Positions 46,764 through 57,973 of a stretch of DNA of 64,000 nt are shown here, piece after piece. The number at the start of each line of letters is the position of its first letter. The stretch's first letter is position 1. The translations under genes were made by a program, and so were the position numbers. Source of the stretch: Pseudomonas tohonis (GTDB lineage: Bacteria; Pseudomonadota; Gammaproteobacteria; Pseudomonadales; Pseudomonadaceae). The stretch is from contig NZ_AP023189.1 of the NCBI RefSeq assembly GCF_012767755.2, forward strand, positions 4,590,001-4,654,000. The letters are read 5' to 3'. The notes under the pieces were generated by a model. That model was not told the DNA's origin. It saw only the letters and a list, made by a program, of their open reading frames with translations, and did not search any database.

Positions 46764-46835
46764 TCAGCGGTTGGCGAAGTACATGGTCACTTCGAAGCCA
46801 ATGCGCAGGTCGGTATAGGCGGGTTTAGTCCACAT
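46764..46835 (-). CDS. pqqA: PQQ precursor peptide PqqA
   Basis: 23 codons. The sequence begins [17 protein letters not shown] and ends MYFANR; Glu15 and Tyr19 have the required Glu-x3-Tyr spacing, the two residues fused into PQQ. First gene of the pqq operon. Confidence 0.97.
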
Positions 46836-46901
46836 GGGTCGATCCTCTTCTTATTGCGCCGGAGAATTCCGGCAGGTTTGAGTTAACCACCAGGCCCGGT
46901 A

Positions 46902-46945
46902 CCCCCGAATGCTACTTTCGAACGAGTTCCGGTCCTGATTTGGTA
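46902..46945 (-). promoter_or_regulatory. Candidate regulatory region of pqqA sharing motifs with exaC
   Basis: On the minus strand TACCAAAT (46945-46938) is followed 25 bases later by GCATTCGGGGG (46912-46902). The exaC upstream region has the same pair with 24-base spacing (55241-55198). The pair lies about 65-110 bases before pqqA. The regulator is unknown; in P. aeruginosa response regulators of the Era/Exa/Erb circuit control these genes. Confidence 0.55.
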
Positions 46946-46952
46946 GCGTGCG

Positions 46953-46989
46953 TGCGACAGCTGTGCGCCCGCCCGCTACAGCTGTCGCA
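46953..46989. promoter_or_regulatory. Palindromic operator upstream of the AcoR-type activator
   Basis: TGCGACAGCTGT (46953-46964) and ACAGCTGTCGCA (46978-46989) form perfect 12-bp arms with a 13-base spacer. A third half-site, TGCGACGGCTG, starts at 46993. TGCGACA/TGTCGCA half-sites are typical of AcoR-class enhancer binding proteins; autoregulation is likely. Confidence 0.6.
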
Positions 46990-47243
46990 TTCCTGCGACG
47001 GCTGCCCATGCGCCGCGCATGGCGCGGCCCGGCGACGAAGCGCCCTGGGCCGGGCCTTGCGGCGGCGTCGAATGCTTCCGGCATGTGCCTTGCTGTATCC
47101 ATGCCACCTCCGACGGATGGATAACGGCGGGCGGCTGCCCTGCGGTCTATGGTTGGAGCGTCCGGCCGGGCTGCCGGTTCGACAAAAACAACAAGACGCC
47201 GAGGCGCGCCCCCAGGGGCCGCCAGCGGCCAACGGGAGTGCCT

Positions 47244-49193
<1,950 letters not shown>

Positions 49194-49195
49194 CC

Positions 49196-49251
49196 GTAGG
49201 GGCGAATTCATTCGCCCGGTGTACGCCCCGTGGGAGCGAATTCATTCGCGA
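49196..49251. repeat. Two REP-type copies
   Basis: GGGGCGAATTCATTCGCCC and, 30 bases on, a GTGGGAGCGAATTCATTCGC copy (49230-49249). They lie between the convergent ends of the activator and aldA genes. Confidence 0.8.
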
Positions 49252-49289
49252 TCGGGCGTGACGGCGAACACCGCCGCCACGCCTGCCCC

Positions 49290-50726
49290 TCACTCCTGGA
49301 TGTACACCACATGGGTGTGGGTGAACTCGTACAGCCCGTGCTTGCCGTCCGCGCCGCCGATGCCGGATTTGCGCGTGCCGGCGTGGTAGCCCTGCATGGC
49401 CTCGAAGTTCTCGCGGTTGACGTAGGTTTCGCCGAAATCGATCTCGCGGCTGGCCTTGAGAGCCGCACCGAGGCTGCGGGTGTAGATCGATGAGGTCAGG
49501 CCGTACTCGCTGTCGTTGGCCAGGGCGATGGCTTCGTCGAGGTCGTCGACGATCTGGATCGGCAGCACCGGGCCGAAGATCTCCTTGCGCATGATCTCCA
49601 TGTCCGCCTTGCAGCCGGCCAGCACCGTGGGCTGGTAGTGGAAGCCCTTGCCCTTGTCGGCCACGGCGCCGCCGGTCACCACCTGGGCGCCCTGGCCCTG
49701 GGCGGTGCGCACCATCTGCGCGACCTTGTCCAGGCCGGCCTGGTTGATCAGCGGGCCCATGTCCAGCTCGGCGTCTTCCGAGGGGTCGCCATAGCGGGTG
49801 GCGGCCATGGCCGAGGCGATCCTGTCGATGAAGGCATCGGCCACCTTGCGCTCCACGTAGACGCGCTCGGCGCAGTTGCACACCTGCCCGGTGTTGATCA
49901 CCCGCGAGGCGGTGATGGCGGTCACTGCCAGGTCCAGGTCGGCGTCGGCGAGGACGATGGCCGGGGCCTTGCCGCCCAGCTCCAGGTTGAGCTTGGTGAT
50001 GTTCGGCGCGGCGGCGGCCATGATCCGCGCGCCGGTGCCGACGCTGCCGGTGAAGCTGATCAGGTCCACCCCGGCGTGGCTGGTGAGGCTGTGGCCGACG
50101 CTGGCGCCGCGCCCGCCAACGACGTTGAACACACCGCTGGGCAGGTCGGTCTCGGCCACCAGGCGGGCGAATTCGTAGCAGTTGATCGGCGTCTCTTCGC
50201 TGGGCTTGATGACGATGGTGTTGCCGGTCAGCAGGGCCGGCGCCATCTTCCGGGCGATGAGGAAGAACGGGAAGTTCCACGGCAGGATGCCGACCACCAC
50301 ACCCAGCGGCTTGCGCAGCAGGAATACGTGCTCGTTGACCCGGTCGCTGGTCAGCACCTCGCCTTCCAGACGCCGTGCCCACTCGGCCATGTAGTCCAGG
50401 TAATCGGCGGTGAAGTCGACTTCCACCCGCGCCAGCGCCGGGACCTTGCCCTGCTCGCGGGTGATGATCCGCGCCAGGCGCTCGGCATTGGCGCGCACCT
50501 TGGTGGCGATCTGGCGCAGGTAGCCGGCGCGCTCGATGGCCGGCTTGGCGGCCCAGGCCTTCTGCGCGCCACGGGCGGCGGCGATGGCCCGCTCCACCTG
50601 CTCGATGGGGGATTCCGGCACCCGCGCCAGCAGCTCGGCGTTGGCCGGGTTGTGCACCTCGATGTGCTGGTCGCTGCCGACGAAGGCGTTGGCGATGTAG
50701 TTCTGGTAGAGGGGGGTCTCGGTCAT
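49290..50726 (-). CDS. aldA: NAD-dependent lactaldehyde/glycolaldehyde dehydrogenase (AldA-like)
   Basis: 478 residues. Agrees with E. coli AldA along its length: EVDFTADYLDYMAEWARR, GILPWNFPFFLIARKMAPAL, catalytic Glu in LELGGKAPAIV, catalytic Cys in GQVCNCAERVYV, and the C-terminal KSGIGGADGKHGLYEF. It lies 60 bp downstream of the quinohaemoprotein dehydrogenase and is probably cotranscribed, so it should oxidise that enzyme's aldehyde products, for instance lactaldehyde from 1,2-propanediol. Confidence 0.88.
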   Translation of the reverse strand: MTETPLYQNYIANAFVGSDQHIEVHNPANAELLARVPESPIEQVERAIAAARGAQKAWAAKPAIERAGYLRQIATKVRANAERLARIITREQGKVPALARVEVDFTADYLDYMAEWARRLEGEVLTSDRVNEHVFLLRKPLGVVVGILPWNFPFFLIARKMAPALLTGNTIVIKPSEETPINCYEFARLVAETDLPSGVFNVVGGRGASVGHSLTSHAGVDLISFTGSVGTGARIMAAAAPNITKLNLELGGKAPAIVLADADLDLAVTAITASRVINTGQVCNCAERVYVERKVADAFIDRIASAMAATRYGDPSEDAELDMGPLINQAGLDKVAQMVRTAQGQGAQVVTGGAVADKGKGFHYQPTVLAGCKADMEIMRKEIFGPVLPIQIVDDLDEAIALANDSEYGLTSSIYTRSLGAALKASREIDFGETYVNRENFEAMQGYHAGTRKSGIGGADGKHGLYEFTHTHVVYIQE

Positions 50727-50785
50727 GGTCGCTCTCGCTTGCTTTCAGGGAGTGGAACGGGCGGGCATCCGGCCCGCCCGGCGGA

Positions 50786-52954
50786 TCACTTGGCGCTGAA
50801 GCGCGTCCAGGCGTCGCCTTCCTGCTTGAGGTCATGGGCGCGCTTGATCAGGTACTGGTGGATCTGCTCGACCTCGGCGGCGTTGAACGCCTCGGCGAAG
50901 GACGGCATGCCGTCGGGCACGCGACCGCCGTAGAGGATGCCGAGGAACATCTGGTGCTTCTCGCTCGTCAGCTTGCGCAGGTCCGGCAGCACGCCGCCGC
51001 TCACCGCATGGATGCCGTGGCACTGCGAGCAGTGGCCGTCGTAGAGCTTGGCGCCGGCCTCCACATCCGCAGCGCTGGCGGTCAGCGGCGGCGGCTCCGG
51101 GGCGTCGGCCGGCGGTGCCGGTTCCTGCAGCTTGGCGGTGCCGCCGAGCTTGTAGGTCAGCACCTGGGAGAACGGCTGCACGCCGGCCCGCAGGGACAGG
51201 GCCCCGGCGAAGGTGGAGAAGGCGCCGCCCCAGCCGGCCATGAAGGTCACGTACTGCTCGCCGTCGACGCTGTAGGTCACCGGTGCCGCCATCACGCCGC
51301 TGGCAGCGGGTTGCTCCCAGAGCTTCTTGCCGCTGTCGGCGGCGTAGGCGATCACCCGGCCATCGGCGCTGCCCTCGAACACCAGGTTGCCCGCGGTGCT
51401 CAGGGTGCCGCCGTTGAAGATGGTGATGTAGGGCACTTCCCAGGCCGGCTCCTGCTTCACCGGGTCCCAGGCGATCAGCTTGCCGGACCAGGTCTTGGCC
51501 ATCTCCAGCAGGCCGTCCGGGCCCTCGGGCATCATCCCGGTCTTCAAACCCAGCTGGTACATGCTCTTGAACGGGTTGCGCCTGGGCGCATCCGGGATGT
51601 GCTCGTAGTAGGCCGACATGATGTGCGCCGGGATGTACACCAGCCCGGTGTCGGGGTTGTAGGACATCGGGTGCCAGTCATGGGCGCCCCAGAAGGCCGG
51701 CGTCACCAGGTTGCGCTTGCCGTTCTTCCAGTAGGCGGCGTTCTCCTCGTCGACGATGGGCCGGCCGGTCTTCATGTCCATGCCCTTGGTCCAGTTCTGC
51801 GGCACGATGCCCTTGGCCGAGAGCAGCTCGCCGGTGGCGCGGTCGATGACGTAGAAGAAGCCGTTCTTCGGCGCCTGCATCAGCACCTTGCGCGGCTTAC
51901 CCTCGATGGGCAGCTCGGCCAGGATCATGTGCTGGGTGGCGGTGAAGTCCCAGGCATCGCCGGGGGTGGTCTGGTAGTGCCAGGCGTATTCGCCAGTGTC
52001 GGCATTGACGGCGACTATGGAGGACAGGAACAGGTTGTCGCCCTTGGCCTGGCTGCGCCATTTCGGGTCCCACAGCGAACCGTTGCCGACGCCGATGTAG
52101 AGCAGGTTGAGCTCCGGGTCGAAGGCGAACGAGTCCCAGGCGGTGCCGCCGCCACCCTGCTCGACGAAGGCGTCGCCGTGCCAGGTCTTGCGGGCGATCT
52201 CCATGGCCTTGTCTTCGGGCGGCAGCTTGGGGTCGCCCGGCACGGTGAAGAAGCGCCAGGCCTGCTTGCCGGTCTCGGCGTCGTAGGCGGTGACGTAGCC
52301 GCGCACGCCGAACTCGGCGCCGCCGTTGCCGATGATCACCTTGCCGTTCACCACGCGCGGCGCGCCGGTGATGGTGTAGCTGCGCGCCTTGTCGTTGCGC
52401 GTGTCCACCGACCAGACGCGCGTGCCGGTCTTGGCGTCGATGGCTTCCAGGCGGCCGTCGAGCACGCCGACGTAGACCTTGTCCTTCCACACCGCCACGC
52501 CCCGGTTCACCGCGTCGCAGCAGGCTTCGCCGGCGCGGTTGCGGTCCGATTGCGGGTCGTACTTCCACAGCAGCTTGCCGTTGCGTGCATCCAGCGCGTA
52601 GACCACCGAGAACGGCCCGGTGGTGTACATCACCCCGTCGACCACGATGGGGGTCGCCTCCACGCCGCGGTCCAGGTCCAGCTTGTAGCTCCAGGCCAGG
52701 CCGAGCTTGCCGACGTTGCCGTCGTTGATGGTCTTCAACGGGCTGTAGCGCTGCTCGTCGTAGGTGCGCCCGTGGCTCATCCAGTTACCGGGCTCCTGGT
52801 CGGCGGCGATGATGCGCTTGCCGTCCACGTCCGCCGCCCACGCGGCCGAGGAACAGGCCACGCCCAGGGCGATGGCGGCGATCAGGTGCTTGAGGGTCGA
52901 GGCGGCGGGCGGCGGCTCCCAGCCTCCGCTGCGTTGCAGGCCGATGTGCTTCAT
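50786..52954 (-). CDS. Quinohaemoprotein alcohol dehydrogenase (type II, PQQ plus haem c)
   Basis: 722 residues, periplasmic (signal peptide 1-40, ending AWA). Eight-bladed PQQ propeller with the vicinal disulphide CC at 145-146 (GEACCDAVNRG). The catalytic Asp is in GDAWDFTAT; the residue two after it is Thr, the calcium-type pattern. A C-terminal cytochrome c domain has CSQCH (642-646) and axial Met 683 (GMPSF). Not the ExaA type, which lacks haem. Similar enzymes in P. putida oxidise primary alcohols and 1,2-propanediol. Start ATG at 52954 with GGAGA upstream; sigma-54 promoter 57 bp further. Confidence 0.92.
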   Translation of the reverse strand: MKHIGLQRSGGWEPPPAASTLKHLIAAIALGVACSSAAWAADVDGKRIIAADQEPGNWMSHGRTYDEQRYSPLKTINDGNVGKLGLAWSYKLDLDRGVEATPIVVDGVMYTTGPFSVVYALDARNGKLLWKYDPQSDRNRAGEACCDAVNRGVAVWKDKVYVGVLDGRLEAIDAKTGTRVWSVDTRNDKARSYTITGAPRVVNGKVIIGNGGAEFGVRGYVTAYDAETGKQAWRFFTVPGDPKLPPEDKAMEIARKTWHGDAFVEQGGGGTAWDSFAFDPELNLLYIGVGNGSLWDPKWRSQAKGDNLFLSSIVAVNADTGEYAWHYQTTPGDAWDFTATQHMILAELPIEGKPRKVLMQAPKNGFFYVIDRATGELLSAKGIVPQNWTKGMDMKTGRPIVDEENAAYWKNGKRNLVTPAFWGAHDWHPMSYNPDTGLVYIPAHIMSAYYEHIPDAPRRNPFKSMYQLGLKTGMMPEGPDGLLEMAKTWSGKLIAWDPVKQEPAWEVPYITIFNGGTLSTAGNLVFEGSADGRVIAYAADSGKKLWEQPAASGVMAAPVTYSVDGEQYVTFMAGWGGAFSTFAGALSLRAGVQPFSQVLTYKLGGTAKLQEPAPPADAPEPPPLTASAADVEAGAKLYDGHCSQCHGIHAVSGGVLPDLRKLTSEKHQMFLGILYGGRVPDGMPSFAEAFNAAEVEQIHQYLIKRAHDLKQEGDAWTRFSAK

Positions 52955-53010
52955 CAGTGGGTCTCCGATTCTTATTAGGGCCGCGGCCTCGCGCCACGGC
53001 CCCAGCCCTA

Positions 53011-53027
53011 TCGCAATGGCTGTGCCA
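53011..53027 (-). promoter_or_regulatory. Sigma-54 promoter of the quinohaemoprotein/aldA operon
   Basis: Minus strand TGGCACAGCCATTGCGA fits TGGCAC-N5-TTGC perfectly and differs from the dctA promoter by one base. It is 57 bp upstream of the start codon. Confidence 0.88.
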
Positions 53028-53115
53028 GCGTTGCGCTGGATGGCTGCAGGGCCCGTGGCAGAGGGGTTTGGCGGCTTGATCGGAGAGGCGCCCTCAATCT
53101 CCCTGGGCGGGCAGA

Positions 53116-53181
53116 TGTCGCAGGTGCGGGACAGGCGCAACGGGAGGTGGAACAGCTGTGTCAGGGTCCGGATGACACAGC
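53116..53181. promoter_or_regulatory. Candidate upstream activating sites for the AcoR-type activator
   Basis: Two inverted repeats lie 90-170 bp upstream of the sigma-54 promoter: TGTCGCA-GG-TGCGGGACA (53116-53133, half-sites like those before the activator gene) and GCTGTGTCA-N9-TGACACAGC (53155-53181, perfect 9-bp arms). Distance and symmetry fit enhancer sites. Confidence 0.55.
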
Positions 53182-53228
53182 GGGGTCATCGCGAAACGGA
53201 CTCGCCATGGATCTCCGGCGAGCTCGCT

Positions 53229-53455
53229 TGGTGGATGAAAAGAGCGTCATCCACCCTACGAATCACCGCGCCCGAACCGACCTCGGCGGTGATCGGAATG
53301 TAGGGTGGACCGCGCTTCATCGGTCCACCATTGCGGAGTTCGGCCGAGCCCCGAAAGGCGGCCTGTGGGAGCGGCTTCAGCCGCGAAAGACCTGCCCGCC
53401 AGCACGGTGCTTCGAGTGGCCGGATGCTCCATCGCGAATGAATTCGATCCCACAG
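53229..53455. repeat. Cluster of REP-type palindromes
   Basis: Four stem-forming repeats in series: GGTGGATGA...TCATCCACC near 53230-53256, GGTGGACC...GGTCCACC near 53303-53330, a GTGGGAGCGGCTTCAGCCGC copy near 53364, and an inverted copy of the GCGAATTCATTCGC unit at 53431-53455. They fill the gap between exaC and the quinohaemoprotein promoter. Confidence 0.75.
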
Positions 53456-53480
53456 GGTGGATTCGCATGGGCAAAAAAAA

Positions 53481-53498
53481 CGGCCCCGAAGGGCCGTG
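53481..53498 (-). terminator. Rho-independent terminator of exaC
   Basis: ACGGCCC (53481-53487), loop CGAA, GGGCCGT (53492-53498). On the minus strand it is followed by a run of T residues. It lies about 100 bp past the exaC stop. Confidence 0.88.
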
Positions 53499-53601
53499 TC
53501 TCGACAATCATCCGCCCGATCGGAGTGTGCAGCTTGTACGGGCGATGGTGGTCGACAAGGGGATTCGGCCCGCAGGCGGCGGGCCGGTCCAGGCTCGGGG
53601 A

Positions 53602-55122
<1,521 letters not shown>

Positions 55123-55197
55123 GACGATGGCCTCTCTTGTCGGTGCCCGGCCGAGACGTGGCCAGGTGATGGGCCGATCTTAGTCAGCGCCCCGGAG

Positions 55198-55241
55198 CCC
55201 CCGGAATGCCCCCATGGAAGCGATGCCTTACTCATTTGGTA
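55198..55241 (-). promoter_or_regulatory. Candidate regulatory region of exaC
   Basis: Minus strand TACCAAAT (55241-55234) then 24 bases then GCATTCCGGGGG (55209-55198); compare the pqqA region. It lies about 75-120 bp before the exaC start. Confidence 0.55.
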
Positions 55242-55401
55242 GTAGATGCCGCGGACAGGTTCGAGGCCTCTGCCATCGGCGTTACGGCGGGATCACACCG
55301 CCCCGTGGGTGGGGCTGGGGCACGAAGCCCGACATGACGCGGCCAGGCATAGCATCGTTGGGCCTCGCTGCGCTCGGTGCCAACCTACGGACCGTGCGGG
55401 C

Positions 55402-56961
55402 TCAGCCCTGCTCGGGGCGGTAGCCCAGGCGCAGGCCGCCCCAGTGGCGGCCACGGATGTAGATCGGCACCGAGAGGTCGTGCATCAGCTCGCCGGTGTC
55501 GCGGGTGTAGGTCTGCAGCAGCAGCGGCTTCTGGTGGCTGCCGCAGCGGATGCCGGTGCGATCGCTGAACTTGCGCTTGCTGCGGCTGCGCAGCATGTCC
55601 ACCTGCGGATCGCCGACGGGCGGGTGGGCGAAGGCCTGGTTGTGGGTGGGCACGTAGCCTTCGGGGGTGCAGGCGATGGCGAAGACCAGGCCCTCGTGGC
55701 GCTTGAGCAAAGGCTCCTGGATCGCCGGCAGCACCTGGTCGGCGTAGCTGTCGAAGCGGGTGCGGAACTTGGGCGGCGCCGTGTTGGGCACCGCCTGGTA
55801 GTGGCGGTCGAAGAGATCCTCCAGCCCCACCCTGCCCTGCTCGATGTCCGCCTCGAAGCGCCGGGCGATCTGCTCGGCGCCTTCGCGCGCCAGGTCGTAG
55901 ACGCGCTGGTGGTAGTCATCCAGGCCGACTTCGGCGAGGCGCTCGCTGATGGTCTCCGCCTGGCCCTCCAGTTGCACCGCCGCCTCGGCCAGGCGCTGGG
56001 TCTGCTGGTCGCTGATGCCCAGGTCGCTGCGCACCTGGTCGACGGCGGCGAACAGGCTGGTGAGCTGCTCGCGGTTGGTCTCGGCACCGTTGGCGATGAC
56101 GCCGATCTGCGCCTCCACGCCCACCGCGAGGCCGGCGATGCTTTCCAGGTGACGACCGGTGAGCTCGACCTGGGCGACGCCCTCGTCCAGCTCGGTGGAC
56201 AGGCGCTCGATCTGCGCCACCACCTCGGCGGTCTGGCGCTGGATGTCGGCGACCATCTGCCCCACCTCCTCCGTGGCACTGGCCGTGCGCCCGGCCAGGC
56301 CACGCACCTCGTCGGCGACCACGGCGAAACCGCGCCCGTGTTCCCCGGCCCGCGCCGCCTCGATGGCGGCGTTGAGCGCCAGCAGGTTGGTCTGGCTGGC
56401 GACCGACTGGATCACCGAGGTCACCCGCTGGATCTCCTCGCTGCGCTGGCTGAGGGTGGCGATCAGTTCGCGGCTGTCGCGCGCACGGGCATTGAGGGCG
56501 TGCATGCGTTCGATGGCACCGCGCAACACCTCGCGCCCGGCCTCGCTGCTCTGCCGCGCCTCGCGGGACGAGGCCTGGGCCTCCAGGCTGAGGCGGGAGG
56601 TGGCTTGCTCGGTATCGATCATCACCTCGGCGCTGGCGACGATGCGCGCGGCGGCGTCCAGCTGCGACTCCAGGCGCTCGCCCAACTGCTTCACCGAATA
56701 GGCCACGCCGGCGGCGGACAGCGCATTGTGGCTGGTGGTGAAGGACAGCTCGCGGGTCAGGCGGGCGATGTCCGTGCCCGCCTGCGCCGGTGCCTCGGCA
56801 GCCGCCCGGCGGCTGGCCAGCCGCGGCAACCAGGGCACGGCGACCAGGCCGGCGAGCGCGACGGCCCAGGGCAGCCAGGCGACCTGGACGGCGAACAGCA
56901 GGAGGGCGGCAAGCAGGGATTGAGAGCAGGCGAGCGCAACGGGCAGGCGGGACGACGACAT
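55402..56961 (-). CDS. Methyl-accepting chemotaxis protein with a C-terminal sensor domain
   Basis: 519 residues. Two closely spaced membrane helices at 8-45 without a periplasmic domain. The signalling helices have the hairpin tip [20 protein letters not shown] (201-220). The C-terminal 150 residues (from [20 protein letters not shown]) form a PAS/Cache-like cytoplasmic domain ending [20 protein letters not shown]. So sensing is predicted inside the cell, at the end usually free. Start ATG at 56961 behind GAGG. It lies between exaC and a two-component system. Confidence 0.88.
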   Translation of the reverse strand: MSSSRLPVALACSQSLLAALLLFAVQVAWLPWAVALAGLVAVPWLPRLASRRAAAEAPAQAGTDIARLTRELSFTTSHNALSAAGVAYSVKQLGERLESQLDAAARIVASAEVMIDTEQATSRLSLEAQASSREARQSSEAGREVLRGAIERMHALNARARDSRELIATLSQRSEEIQRVTSVIQSVASQTNLLALNAAIEAARAGEHGRGFAVVADEVRGLAGRTASATEEVGQMVADIQRQTAEVVAQIERLSTELDEGVAQVELTGRHLESIAGLAVGVEAQIGVIANGAETNREQLTSLFAAVDQVRSDLGISDQQTQRLAEAAVQLEGQAETISERLAEVGLDDYHQRVYDLAREGAEQIARRFEADIEQGRVGLEDLFDRHYQAVPNTAPPKFRTRFDSYADQVLPAIQEPLLKRHEGLVFAIACTPEGYVPTHNQAFAHPPVGDPQVDMLRSRSKRKFSDRTGIRCGSHQKPLLLQTYTRDTGELMHDLSVPIYIRGRHWGGLRLGYRPEQG

Positions 56962-57180
56962 CGGAGCACCTCGTGCAGCACCGGCCGATGACGCCTCCCC
57001 GGCAGGGGTGGAGGCCGGCAGTGTCTTTTGATTGGTGCCCGCATTAAATCCCTCCATCGCGGGGCTGCACAGCCTGGCCACCTAGCCATTTAGTCTAAGT
57101 CCGACCTGGAGAAAGGCGTGGCATGGACCTGGCCATCGGGAGTAGACGCGGCCTCGGGCCAGGCGGGAGGGAGCGGCCGG

Positions 57181-57909
57181 CTAGGGCGCGGGACGGCCGC
57201 CTATCTCGTCGTTGGTCGCCAGCCTGTAACCCTTGCCGTAGACGGTCAGGATGAGCTGTGGCCGGTTGGCGTTGAGCTCCAGCTTGCGACGCAGGCGCAC
57301 CACCAGCGCATCCACGGTGCGCACGTCGACCTGCTCGTCCGCGCCCTGGCCACGGCGCACGCAGTGGAGCAGGTCCTGGCGGCTGATGGCGTTGCCCCGC
57401 CGCTCGATCAGGCCGATCAGGAGGGCGAACTCGCCGGGCGTGAGGTTCACGTCCTGGCCCTGCGGGTCGTAGATGCGCCGGCGCAGCAGGTCCACGCGAA
57501 AACGCCCCAGGTGCAGGTTGAAGTCGCTGCCCCGCTCTGTCCCGCCACAGCGGCGCAGCAGGCTGCGCACCTGGGCCTGGAGGATGTTCAGGTTCAGCGG
57601 CTTGGTGAGGTAGCCATCGGCACCGGCATCGAGGCCCACGACCCGGTCGTAGTCCTCGTCGCGCACGGTCACCAGGATGATGCCTAGCTGCGGATGGCGG
57701 CGGCGCAGCTGCGCCGTGACGGTCAGGCCGTCCAGGTCGGGAAGGCCGATGTCCAGCAGCACCAGCGCCGGATTCTGGGCCTGCACCAGCTCCAGGCACT
57801 GCCACCCCGAGTCGGTGGCATGCACCTCGTACCCCGCGCTCTGCAGGTAGAGGACCATCATGTCGCGGATCTCGGGAGCATCCTCCACCACCACCAGCTT
57901 GTCGGCCAT
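57181..57909 (-). CDS. OmpR-family response regulator
   Basis: 242 residues. Receiver with acidic pocket VVEDAPEIRD and phospho-Asp 53 (LLDIGLPDLDG), Lys in YLTKPLNL. The C-terminal winged helix (LTPGEFALLIGLIERRGNAI, VDALVVRLRRKLE, VYGKGYRLA) binds DNA. Start ATG at 57909. 64 bp after its hybrid kinase; same operon. Confidence 0.92.
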   Translation of the reverse strand: MADKLVVVEDAPEIRDMMVLYLQSAGYEVHATDSGWQCLELVQAQNPALVLLDIGLPDLDGLTVTAQLRRRHPQLGIILVTVRDEDYDRVVGLDAGADGYLTKPLNLNILQAQVRSLLRRCGGTERGSDFNLHLGRFRVDLLRRRIYDPQGQDVNLTPGEFALLIGLIERRGNAISRQDLLHCVRRGQGADEQVDVRTVDALVVRLRRKLELNANRPQLILTVYGKGYRLATNDEIGGRPAP

Positions 57910-57973
57910 CACGCCCTCTTCCCTGTTTCGGACCGGCGCGGATTCTGACTCAAAGCGGCGACGGCTCGCCACC

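Noticed and set aside
50786..52954. Naming the quinohaemoprotein exaA
   Set aside because: ExaA is haem-free; this product ends in a cytochrome c domain with CSQCH and is a type II enzyme.
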